Shown here: positions 1-4,907 of the stretch, in pieces | Position numbering within the stretch: the first letter of the stretch is position 1 | Layout of the letters: each line of letters starts with the position of its first letter | DNA from: Deltaproteobacteria bacterium | GTDB lineage: Bacteria; Desulfobacterota; Desulfobacteria; Desulfobacterales; SG8-13 | Reading direction: 5' to 3' | Assembly: GCA_030670715.1 (NCBI GenBank) | Contig: DAOVBC010000136.1 | Location: forward strand, 1-6,482 | Length of the DNA: 6,482 nt | Notes under the pieces: model-generated | The model's input: only the letters and a program-made list of their open reading frames with translations | Database searches by the model: none | Told to the model about the DNA's origin: nothing | Translations under genes and position numbers: made by a program

Positions 1-104
1 TCTTTGTGTTCTGATATTACTCGTCCGACACCAAATGAATCAAGTCCTTGTTCAATTCGGTGATTTTTCAAATCTACATTATATCCTAAATCTGCGAGTT
101 TCAT
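1..104 (-). CDS. rsgA: RsgA-like ribosome biogenesis GTPase, N-terminal fragment (cut by window edge)
   Basis: Only the first 34 codons are visible; the gene runs off the left end. The start is the ATG at 104-102, preceded by AGGAAAAG (116-109, minus strand) at good ribosome-binding distance. The translation reads MKLADLGYN... then ...FGVGRVISEHK. The LGYN opening followed by a GRV-x-x-EHK segment is how the N-terminal OB-fold of RsgA (YjeQ) GTPases begins; these circularly permuted GTPases act late in 30S subunit maturation. The GTPase motifs lie outside the window, so the assignment rests on this short N-terminus. The stretch is visibly AT-richer than the genes further right. It lies on the attI side of intI and points away from it, the position and orientation of a first integron cassette, but it could equally be a resident chromosomal gene. 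Confidence 0.65.
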   Translation of the reverse strand, partial: MKLADLGYNVDLKNHRIEQGLDSFGVGRVISEHK

Positions 105-123
105 TTTTCTTTTCCTGTATTAA

Positions 124-141
124 GTACAACGTATGGCTAAC
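124..141 (-). other. Candidate attI recombination core sites next to intI
   Basis: Read on the minus strand (away from intI), this stretch contains GTTAGCC (141-135) and GTTGTAC (130-124). Each differs by one base from the integron core consensus GTTRRRY. They lie about 160-175 bp upstream of the integrase start, where attI is normally found, and about 20 bp before the start codon of the RsgA-like gene, as expected if that gene were a cassette. A seven-base degenerate match is weak by itself; position is the main support. Confidence 0.35.
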
Positions 142-147
142 CATTGA

Positions 148-246
148 TTATCAGGTCGTTTTGCCCTGATAAATGGTATTATGGCATTTTCAGGCAAATT
201 TGCCCTGATAATAGATTTAAATTAATTTATTAAAATTGACCTGATA
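148..246. repeat. Cluster of CCTGATAA/TTATCAGG half-sites in the rsgA-intI spacer
   Basis: TTTGCCCTGATAA occurs twice as an exact 13-bp direct repeat (160-172 and 199-211). Each copy is also the right arm of an imperfect palindrome: TTATCAGG (148-155) with CCTGATAA (165-172), and ATTTTCAGG (186-194) with CCTGATAAT (204-212). A fifth half-site, CCTGATA, is at 240-246. The arrangement fits either accessory integrase-binding repeats of an attI site, comparable in concept to the direct repeats DR1 and DR2 of attI1, or operators for a regulator of the two divergent genes. The repeats are seen directly; the role is inferred. Confidence 0.6.
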
Positions 247-257
247 CGTATTGTAAA
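229..257 (-). promoter_or_regulatory. Possible promoter facing the RsgA-like gene (Pc-like position)
   Basis: On the minus strand TTTACA (257-252) is followed after 17 bp by TTTAAT (234-229); each box matches the sigma-70 consensus at 5 of 6 positions. It would transcribe leftwards through the repeat cluster into the RsgA-like gene. In an integron this is where a cassette promoter (Pc) can lie. The region is very AT-rich, so chance matches are likely. Confidence 0.35.
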
Positions 258-299
258 AAATTGGATGATGCGAATTCTTAAAACTTAATAATATCAGCT

Positions 300-1283
300 A
301 TGTCGGCACAAAACAATCGTAAATTGCTGGATGAAGTTCGGGATTTCATGCGGCTTCGTCATTATTCGATCCATACCGAAAGAACCTATTGCGATTGGAT
401 AAAAAGATTTGTTAAATTTCACCAAATGAAGTCACGGGAGGATCTTTCAAATGGCGAAAAAAAGATCGAAGCGTTTTTGACCGATCTTGCAGTCCAGAGA
501 AACGTATCTGCCTCCACCCAAAACCAGGCGATGAATGCACTGGTATTTTTATATAAACGGGTGCTGAAACTGCCGCTGGATGATGAAATCAATGCCGTTC
601 GTGCCAAGAAAAAAGTAAATGTTCCGGTGGTCATGACCCGTGAGGAGACCGCCAGGGTCATCGCCCTGACGACTGGAACGCCACAGCTCCTCGTAAAGCT
701 CATGTATGGCAGCGGGGTGCGCATATCGGAAGCGATCCGGTTGCGGGTGCAAGACATTGATTATGAAATGAAAACAATCACCATTCGCTCCGGAAAAGGC
801 GCCAAGGACCGGATAACGACATTGCCGTCCTCCATCATCCCTTTTTTGCGGGATCATTTAACCAAAGTAAAAAGCATCCATGAAAATGATTTGGCCAAAG
901 GTTATGGTGAAGTCCATATGCCCTATGCCTTGGCCCGAAAATACCCCAATGCCGCCAGAGAATGGGGCTGGCAGTACGTTTTTCCAGCCAGAACGCTTTC
1001 CATTGATCCGAGAAGCGGTGTTACCCGGCGCCATCATATCGATCCCAGCGTCATCAATAAGGCCATCAAAGCAGCGGCCGGCAAAGCCGGGCTGACCAAA
1101 AGAATCAGCGCGCATACCTTTCGGCACAGTTTTGCAACTCATCTTTTACAGCGTGGCAATGACATTCGGACCATCCAAGCACTTCTGGGTCACTCGGATG
1201 TTTCAACCACGATGATCTACACCCATGTCCTGCAGCAAGGGGGTCAGGGAGTACCAAGCCCTCTCGATGATCTTGATTGTTAA
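300..1283 (+). CDS. intI: Integron integrase IntI (tyrosine recombinase), complete
   Basis: Tyrosine recombinase that inserts and excises gene cassettes at attI/attC sites. The 327-aa protein has a SAM-like core-binding N-terminus (about 8-95) and a catalytic domain (about 108-325). The catalytic residues are all visible: R141 in YGSGVRISE, K166 in GKGAKDR, H272 and R275 in AHTFRHSFATHLL, H298 in LLGHSDV, and Y307 in IYTHV. The segment 203-230, with ALARKYPNAAREWGWQYVFPA at its end, is the extra helix region that separates IntI from XerC/XerD and phage integrases, so the subfamily call is firm. Length is normal for IntI. The ATG at 300 gives a full N-terminus, but no clear Shine-Dalgarno sequence precedes it. 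No attC repeat or cassette array is visible on its 3' side, as expected, since cassettes would lie to the left. No frameshift or missing catalytic residue, so it is probably functional. Confidence 0.95.
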   Translation: MSAQNNRKLLDEVRDFMRLRHYSIHTERTYCDWIKRFVKFHQMKSREDLSNGEKKIEAFLTDLAVQRNVSASTQNQAMNALVFLYKRVLKLPLDDEINAVRAKKKVNVPVVMTREETARVIALTTGTPQLLVKLMYGSGVRISEAIRLRVQDIDYEMKTITIRSGKGAKDRITTLPSSIIPFLRDHLTKVKSIHENDLAKGYGEVHMPYALARKYPNAAREWGWQYVFPARTLSIDPRSGVTRRHHIDPSVINKAIKAAAGKAGLTKRISAHTFRHSFATHLLQRGNDIRTIQALLGHSDVSTTMIYTHVLQQGGQGVPSPLDDLDC

Positions 1284-1324
1284 TATCCCGTGTCTCAGCC
1301 CGAAAGTCCCAGGCCGCTATCCTT

Positions 1325-1361
1325 CCAGAATCTCAGCTCCTGTGCCAGGCTCGGATTCTGG
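1325..1361 (+). other. Hairpin downstream of intI
   Basis: CCAGAATC (1325-1332) and GATTCTGG (1354-1361) are perfect 8-bp inverted arms, and the 21-bp loop contains a second small hairpin (CCTG 1339-1342 with CAGG 1346-1349). It lies 41 bp past the intI stop codon. No T-run follows, so it is not a standard intrinsic terminator; it could protect the 3' end of the intI message. No attC core sites flank it. Confidence 0.4.
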
Positions 1362-1410
1362 TGAAAACCTCTTCGCTGGTAATAAATCGCCCCCTGCCTT
1401 GCTCACCGAA

Positions 1411-1447
1411 AAATAAAAAACCCCGCTCTCATTTTCGAGATGCGGGA
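1411..1447 (-). terminator. Intrinsic terminator, minus strand
   Basis: Stem of CCCGCTCTC (1422-1430) against CGAGATGCGGG (1436-1446), loop ATTTT with one bulged base. On the minus strand the stem is followed by GGTTTTTTATTT, a proper U-tract; on the plus strand the following sequence is only ATTTCAATT. It therefore best terminates leftward transcription arriving from the CO dehydrogenase side, although that gene already has its own terminator. Weak use in the intI direction is possible. Confidence 0.7.
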
Positions 1448-1657
1448 TTTCAATTCAAAAAAACCACGTTGATCCCTCCTTAAGGTTTAAAGGAGCACTT
1501 TTCAGTTCAAATCATGGCTGTTTTCGATTTAAGCAGTAGATTCAATCTATTATACGGGGAACTTTTGGGATGTAAATAGGGAAATAGGCAGATTGTAAAG
1601 GGGCAGCATTAGAAAGGATGAACATATGCCTAAAAAAAATTATAAAAATTGTTGTGT

Positions 1658-1704
1658 GTTCCGAGTTTGTTTTAACCCGGAACTCGAAACCCGAAACTCG
1701 CAAC
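1658..1704. repeat. Low-complexity inverted and tandem repeat
   Basis: GTT-C-CGAGTTT (1658-1668) pairs with AAACTCG-C-AAC (1694-1704) with a single C/C mismatch. Between and within the arms, AACCCGGAACTCG (1674-1686) and AAACCCGAAACTCG (1687-1700) form two imperfect tandem copies. The sequence is of the simple AACTCGAAACCCG kind found between genes; it is probably a dispersed intergenic repeat. Confidence 0.6.
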
Positions 1705-1736
1705 AAGTCGTGCAGGGCGGTACTCTGTGAAGAGAA

Positions 1737-1769
1737 AAAAATGGGGCTTACAAGGTAAGCCCCATTTTT
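1737..1769 (-). terminator. Intrinsic terminator of the CO dehydrogenase gene
   Basis: ATGGGGCTTAC (1741-1751) and GTAAGCCCCAT (1755-1765) form a perfect 11-bp stem with a 3-nt loop, starting 36 bp after the CO dehydrogenase stop codon. An A-run (1734-1741) on one side and TTTTTA on the other give a U-tract in both directions, so it should work bidirectionally. Its main role is ending the minus-strand message. Confidence 0.9.
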
Positions 1770-1801
1770 ATAGTATTTACCGTCGTTGTCGGTCGACCGA
1801 A

Positions 1802-3784
1802 CTAGGCCGCATCTATATCGCGGCGGTCGGACATGTCCATCAAAACCCTTTCGCGGGCCTTGTCGATACCCAGCGCTTTACGTCTATTGTCGATATGGGC
1901 GATCATCAGCCGGGCTATTTCAAGCGGGTCTTTGGCAAAATCCCACTTGCCAAGTCCCATATCACCCAGTTCTTCAAAAATGTGCTTCTTGAACTTGGTG
2001 TTATCCACGATGGGGAAATGCACACCGAATATGGTATACACACCGGAAGCAACAAAGTACTGTCCGATGCAGATGGCTTTTTCACTCATCCACTCGGGGG
2101 CCGCTCCGGCGACCGGCAGGTCTGCAATGCTGTCGCCCAGACCGCCTTCGCGAACCATCTCGGAAGCGGCGATTAGAATGCGGCTGTTGTCCACGCAGGA
2201 GCCGATACCGAGTACCGGCGGCATACCGACGGTTTCACAGACTTCCCGCAATCCGGGACCGGCCAGAACGGCCGCTTCAGGGCTCGTCAGACCGGCCTTT
2301 GCAAGGGCAATCTGGGAACACCCGGTCTGGAGCACCAGCACATCATTCTTAATTAATTCCTTCACCAATTCAACATGGACGTAATCCTGTTTTACCCTGG
2401 GATTGGTGCAGCCCACCACCCCGGCTACGCCACGGATCCTGCCGTTGATGATGTTGTCGTTGAGCGGCCGGTACGAGGTTCGGAAGGAACCGCCGAGCAT
2501 GTATCTGATATACTCGTGGGAGAAACCGTGAACACCGATGTTTTTAATCTGCGGGATTTCAATTTTGGCCGTGCGGTTTTTAAACCGGGTAATGGCCTTG
2601 ATAACGACTTCGTCGGTACATTCCTTGGGTTCATGTTCGTGGAACTCGATATGGGTGGCCCCCTCGATGTGGCAGCGCGGATTGGTGGTGATCAGGTAAG
2701 TGCCGTAACAGTCGGCGACCTTGGCCAGCCCCTGTTTGATGCACTGCACGTCAACACACATGGCGTCCACGGCGCCCGTAACAAGAATGGCCTCGGTGGA
2801 CATGAAGTTGCCGGCATGGGGAATACCGTGGCGCACCAGAACTTCCGCGCCCGAGCAGCACATGCCGACCAGGTTGATACCCATGGCTCCCGCTTTTTTG
2901 GATTCCTCAACCAGGGTTGATTCATTGACCGACTCGATCATGGACTCGAAAAGGTTGGGCTCGTGTCCGTGAATGATGATGTTAACATGGTCTTCTTTGA
3001 GCACGCCCATATTGACTTCAATGCTGATGGGCGACGGCGTGCCGAACAGAATATCGGAGATCTCGGTGGCCACCATGGATCCGCCCCACCCGTCTGCCAG
3101 AGCCGTCCGGCTGCACTGTTTGGTTATATTCGCATAATGCTGATCCACGCCCATATGGGTGCGATGAATCATTTCCATAATTTCGCGCATGGCACCCCGG
3201 GGAACGATACCAAGTTTGCGCCAGGTCTCCAGCGTCTTTTGGGGCACGCGCTGGGCAAAGGGGATTTCACCTTCCACCTGGGTGTAGGTCCGTTCCAGTT
3301 CTTCGTAGAGGTCATTGGCAATATCTTTTATTGCGCGACCCTCTATTTCAATGCCGATGGATTGGGCGACTTCCTCCAGTTTGATGGGGTCCTTGATCTT
3401 GTAATCCTGGATGTTACCGTTGACCACTTCCCGGAACAGGTCGAGCATGCTCATGCCATGGTCGGTATGGGCGGCTGCACCGGCAGCAACCATCCGGCCG
3501 AAGTTACGGGCCATAATGGTGTCGATGGTGGCACCGCAGACACCGACTTTGGCGTAGGGGTCTTTGGCGTTGAGCCGGCACGGTCCCATTGAACAGTGCT
3601 TGCAGCAAGCCGAGTCCGCTCCAATCGGACAGGGTTTCATATTCACGGCGCGGTCCCAGGCCGTTTCGACCCCGTCCCGGCGGGCCTTTTCCAGCATCTG
3701 AGCGGTGGCATCACAGGTTGTGAGATCCCGAATGTTGACTTCCTTTTTTTTCTTGATGACGGCGTTCTTTTTTTCCTCAGCCAT
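1802..3784 (-). CDS. cooS: Anaerobic Ni-Fe carbon monoxide dehydrogenase, catalytic subunit (CooS/AcsA type), complete
   Basis: Interconverts CO and CO2, passing electrons to ferredoxin or providing CO to acetyl-CoA synthase. The 660-aa length fits the bacterial homodimeric family. Cluster ligands are all visible: C52 and C60 for the dimer-bridging D-cluster; C61, C64, C69 and C83 for the B-cluster (CCKHCSMGPC then VGVC); for the Ni-containing C-cluster H274 (HGHEP), C310 (GMCCSG), C348 (CVDVQC), C459 (VGCTNP), C489 (QTGCSQ) and C530 (GSCVDNSR). The proton-relay histidines (H106, H109) and the lysine in PEWMSEKA (K569) are also present. It should be cytoplasmic and active. The ATG start has an AGGGAG site (AAGAAGGGAGAAAAA) just upstream. 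It looks monocistronic: own promoter, own terminator, and no cooC, cooF or acetyl-CoA synthase gene next to it in the window. Whether it acts in acetyl-CoA metabolism or CO detoxification/oxidation cannot be settled here. Upstream lies a Fur-like operator. Confidence 0.96.
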   Translation of the reverse strand: MAEEKKNAVIKKKKEVNIRDLTTCDATAQMLEKARRDGVETAWDRAVNMKPCPIGADSACCKHCSMGPCRLNAKDPYAKVGVCGATIDTIMARNFGRMVAAGAAAHTDHGMSMLDLFREVVNGNIQDYKIKDPIKLEEVAQSIGIEIEGRAIKDIANDLYEELERTYTQVEGEIPFAQRVPQKTLETWRKLGIVPRGAMREIMEMIHRTHMGVDQHYANITKQCSRTALADGWGGSMVATEISDILFGTPSPISIEVNMGVLKEDHVNIIIHGHEPNLFESMIESVNESTLVEESKKAGAMGINLVGMCCSGAEVLVRHGIPHAGNFMSTEAILVTGAVDAMCVDVQCIKQGLAKVADCYGTYLITTNPRCHIEGATHIEFHEHEPKECTDEVVIKAITRFKNRTAKIEIPQIKNIGVHGFSHEYIRYMLGGSFRTSYRPLNDNIINGRIRGVAGVVGCTNPRVKQDYVHVELVKELIKNDVLVLQTGCSQIALAKAGLTSPEAAVLAGPGLREVCETVGMPPVLGIGSCVDNSRILIAASEMVREGGLGDSIADLPVAGAAPEWMSEKAICIGQYFVASGVYTIFGVHFPIVDNTKFKKHIFEELGDMGLGKWDFAKDPLEIARLMIAHIDNRRKALGIDKARERVLMDMSDRRDIDAA

Positions 3785-3881
3785 TTTTTCTCCCTTCTTG
3801 GAAAGAATTAAATAAAACGTTTGTACTTATTTTTATAATAATTTCTATCTCTTATAAAAATAAAATGGGCACGGTGGTAAT

Positions 3882-3900
3882 GCTAATGATAATGATTACT
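3882..3900. promoter_or_regulatory. Fur-box-like operator at the CO dehydrogenase promoter
   Basis: GCTAATGATAATGATTACT matches the classical 19-bp Fur consensus (GATAATGATAATCATTATC) at 15 of 19 positions by direct alignment. It lies just downstream of the predicted -10 box, over the expected transcription start, a typical repressor position. CO dehydrogenase needs many iron atoms, so iron-responsive control is plausible. It sits in AT-rich DNA, which raises the chance-match rate. Confidence 0.6.
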
Positions 3901-3904
3901 ATTT

Positions 3905-3933
3905 ACATTACATGGGCCGTCATCCTTTGTCAA
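3905..3933 (-). promoter_or_regulatory. Predicted sigma-70 promoter of the CO dehydrogenase gene
   Basis: A perfect -35 hexamer TTGACA (3933-3928, minus strand) is followed after 17 bp by TAATGT (3910-3905), a weaker -10. Transcription would start near 3898, giving a leader of about 115 nt before the ATG at 3784. The Fur-like site lies immediately downstream of the -10. Confidence 0.55.
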
Positions 3934-4021
3934 GAAAAAATGAGAATATTTAAGTGTAATAATTACAACACATTACAGCATATCTCCGTTATTGAACTCG
4001 AAAAAAATAATTTTATGATTT

Positions 4022-4049
4022 TTGATTGAAAGAATGATCGATTTATATT
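4022..4049 (+). promoter_or_regulatory. Possible promoter of the Grx-FTR operon
   Basis: TTGATT (4022-4027) and TATATT (4044-4049) are separated by 16 bp, about 100 bp upstream of the glutaredoxin start. TATTAT at 4046-4051 is an alternative -10 with 18-bp spacing. The surrounding AT-richness makes this tentative. Confidence 0.4.
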
Positions 4050-4111
4050 ATTAGCATTTCACCACAATAATAACCCCACAGCGCCCGGCTTCACTTTTTA
4101 GTGCTGTTTAA

Positions 4112-4125
4112 TAGAACCGGTTCTA
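4112..4125. promoter_or_regulatory. 14-bp perfect palindrome in the Grx-FTR leader
   Basis: TAGAACCGGTTCTA is a perfect dyad ending 25 bp before the glutaredoxin ATG and just before its purine-rich ribosome-binding region (GGGAGAGAGGAAAGGG). With no spacer it cannot form a stable hairpin loop, so a dimeric DNA-binding regulator is the likelier reading. I do not recognise the operator. Confidence 0.5.
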
Positions 4126-4150
4126 CTAACGGGAGAGAGGAAAGGGTACA

Positions 4151-4405
4151 ATGTCTGACAAATCGGTTAAAATCTTTTCACTCAGTACCTGCAGTCACTG
4201 TAAATCGACCAAAAAAATGCTGTCCGATTGCACGATTAAATACGAATTTGTCGATGTTGACTTGCTGCAAGGCGATGAACGCAAGGCGATACTGGAGGAT
4301 GTGAAAAAATTCAACCCCAAGTGCTCCTTTCCCACCATCATTATCGGTGAAAAGGTCATCGTCGGCTTCAAGGAAAAAGAGATCAAGGAGGCTCTGGGAC
4401 TGTAA
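4151..4405 (+). CDS. Glutaredoxin-like thiol-disulfide oxidoreductase (CSHC active site)
   Basis: Small cytoplasmic thioredoxin-fold protein of 84 aa, the usual size for NrdH/glutaredoxin-type redoxins. The N-terminal strand (KIFSLST) leads to the dithiol active site C14-S-H-C17; the cis-proline loop is at SFPTIIIGEKVIVGF (P61), followed by the C-terminal helix. Classical glutaredoxins have CPYC, so the CSHC variant suggests a different partner or redox potential. C27 and C58 are additional cysteines. The ATG at 4151 follows a strong GGAAAGGG-type ribosome-binding site. Its stop codon overlaps the start of the next gene by one base (TAATG), indicating translational coupling. Since that gene encodes a ferredoxin:thioredoxin reductase catalytic chain, this protein is probably the redoxin it reduces. 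The final target (for example ribonucleotide reductase, or assimilatory or peroxide-reducing enzymes) is not shown by the sequence. Confidence 0.85.
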   Translation: MSDKSVKIFSLSTCSHCKSTKKMLSDCTIKYEFVDVDLLQGDERKAILEDVKKFNPKCSFPTIIIGEKVIVGFKEKEIKEALGL

Positions 4406-4737
4406 TGGATGCGCAAAAACTATATGAAATGATGAAAAAAGTGCAGGAACCCAAAGGGTATTATTTTAATCAGGACAGACAAAGAACCTTTGAGCTTCTC
4501 GAGGCGCTGATAACCAACAAAGAGCGTTACGGTTACATGGGTTGCCCCTGCCGGCTGGTTTCCGGAGACCGCGACAATGACAGGGACATTATCTGCCCGT
4601 GTGTTTACAGCGTACCGGACATCGAAGAATACGGCAGCTGTTACTGTAACCTTTACGTTTCAAAAGAGTGGAACGAAGAGAAAATTCCTCACGAATACGT
4701 ACCGGAGAGAAGGCCACCGGAGAAGATAAAATTCTAG
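4405..4737 (+). CDS. Ferredoxin:thioredoxin reductase, catalytic (beta) subunit homologue
   Basis: Iron-sulfur disulfide reductase that takes single electrons from ferredoxin and reduces a redoxin disulfide through a [4Fe-4S] cluster next to an active-site disulfide. The 110-aa length matches the family. Three cysteine pairs are visible: C47-P-C49, C64-P-C66 and C79-Y-C81, the CxC...CPC...CxC signature. The spacing (14 and 12 residues between pairs) differs from the 16 and 8 of the plant and cyanobacterial enzyme, as may be expected of the anaerobe branch. No alpha (variable) subunit gene is adjacent, which also fits non-photosynthetic homologues. The ATG overlaps the stop of the upstream glutaredoxin-like gene by one base, so the two are an operon and probably a functional pair. 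The stop codon touches the left end of the inverted-repeat element at 4737. Confidence 0.88.
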   Translation: MDAQKLYEMMKKVQEPKGYYFNQDRQRTFELLEALITNKERYGYMGCPCRLVSGDRDNDRDIICPCVYSVPDIEEYGSCYCNLYVSKEWNEEKIPHEYVPERRPPEKIKF

Positions 4738-4880
4738 AAGCCATCTTAAAAATGCATTTAACGCTCATTGGCTGCGTTGTGAGCCTCCTTAAAATGCTCA
4801 CATACTGCCGTGTATGCTGCGCTTTTTCGTCGGCTCACGCCTTGCCCTTGAAAGTGATCTACTATTTTTAAGATAGCTTC
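4737..4880. repeat. 144-bp element with 17-bp terminal inverted repeats (MITE/REP-like)
   Basis: GAAGCCATCTTAAAAAT (4737-4753) and ATTTTTAAGATAGCTTC (4864-4880) are inverted copies with one mismatch. Inside, GTGAGCC (4779-4785) pairs with GGCTCAC (4832-4838), and CATAC (4801-4805) with GTATG (4812-4816), so the whole unit can fold as a nested stem. It has no ORF of its own. This looks like a dispersed non-autonomous repeat rather than a simple terminator. It begins on the last base of the reductase stop codon. No target-site duplication is obvious. Confidence 0.7.
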
Positions 4881-4882
4881 CA

Positions 4883-4907
4883 ATAAATTCGGTGAAACCG
4901 AATTTAT
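4883..4907 (-). terminator. Hairpin at the end of nqrF, probable terminator
   Basis: ATAAATTCGGT (4883-4893) and ACCGAATTTAT (4897-4907) form a perfect 11-bp stem with a GAA/TTC triloop that includes the nqrF stop codon (4906-4904). It probably ends the nqr message. The U-rich part is within the stem and no long T-tract follows, so efficiency is uncertain. Confidence 0.55.

Larger units (their letters stand above)
1284..1736. other. Gene-poor spacer between intI and the CO dehydrogenase gene
   Basis: About 450 bp with no ORF I would defend. It contains a hairpin at 1325-1361, a CTCCTT/AAGGAG inverted repeat (1476-1481 and 1490-1495), a minus-strand terminator (1411-1447), a 13-bp palindrome TAGATTCAATCTA (1537-1549), and an inverted repeat at 1658-1704. 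A 34-codon ORF (1626-1730, plus strand) follows an AGGA-like site but includes the repeat. The spacer probably marks the junction between the integron block and older chromosomal sequence. Confidence 0.6.

Noticed and set aside
549..1142. Minus-strand ORFs within intI
   Set aside because: Antisense to an integrase with intact motifs; no ribosome-binding signal or recognisable product.
1325..1361. Hairpin after intI as an attC site
   Set aside because: It lacks the RYYYAAC and GTTRRRY cores and lies on the wrong side of the integrase for a cassette array.
1626..1730. 34-codon ORF, plus strand, with an AGGA-like site upstream and a terminator hairpin shortly after
   Set aside because: The coding stretch includes the inverted repeat at 1658-1704, the composition is unlike a protein, and the terminator belongs to the opposite-strand CO dehydrogenase gene. 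Could be reconsidered if conserved.
2963..3592. 209-codon ORF on the plus strand opposite the CO dehydrogenase gene
   Set aside because: Fully antisense to a gene with all catalytic ligands; long antisense frames are common in such GC-richer genes and the translation shows no family resemblance.
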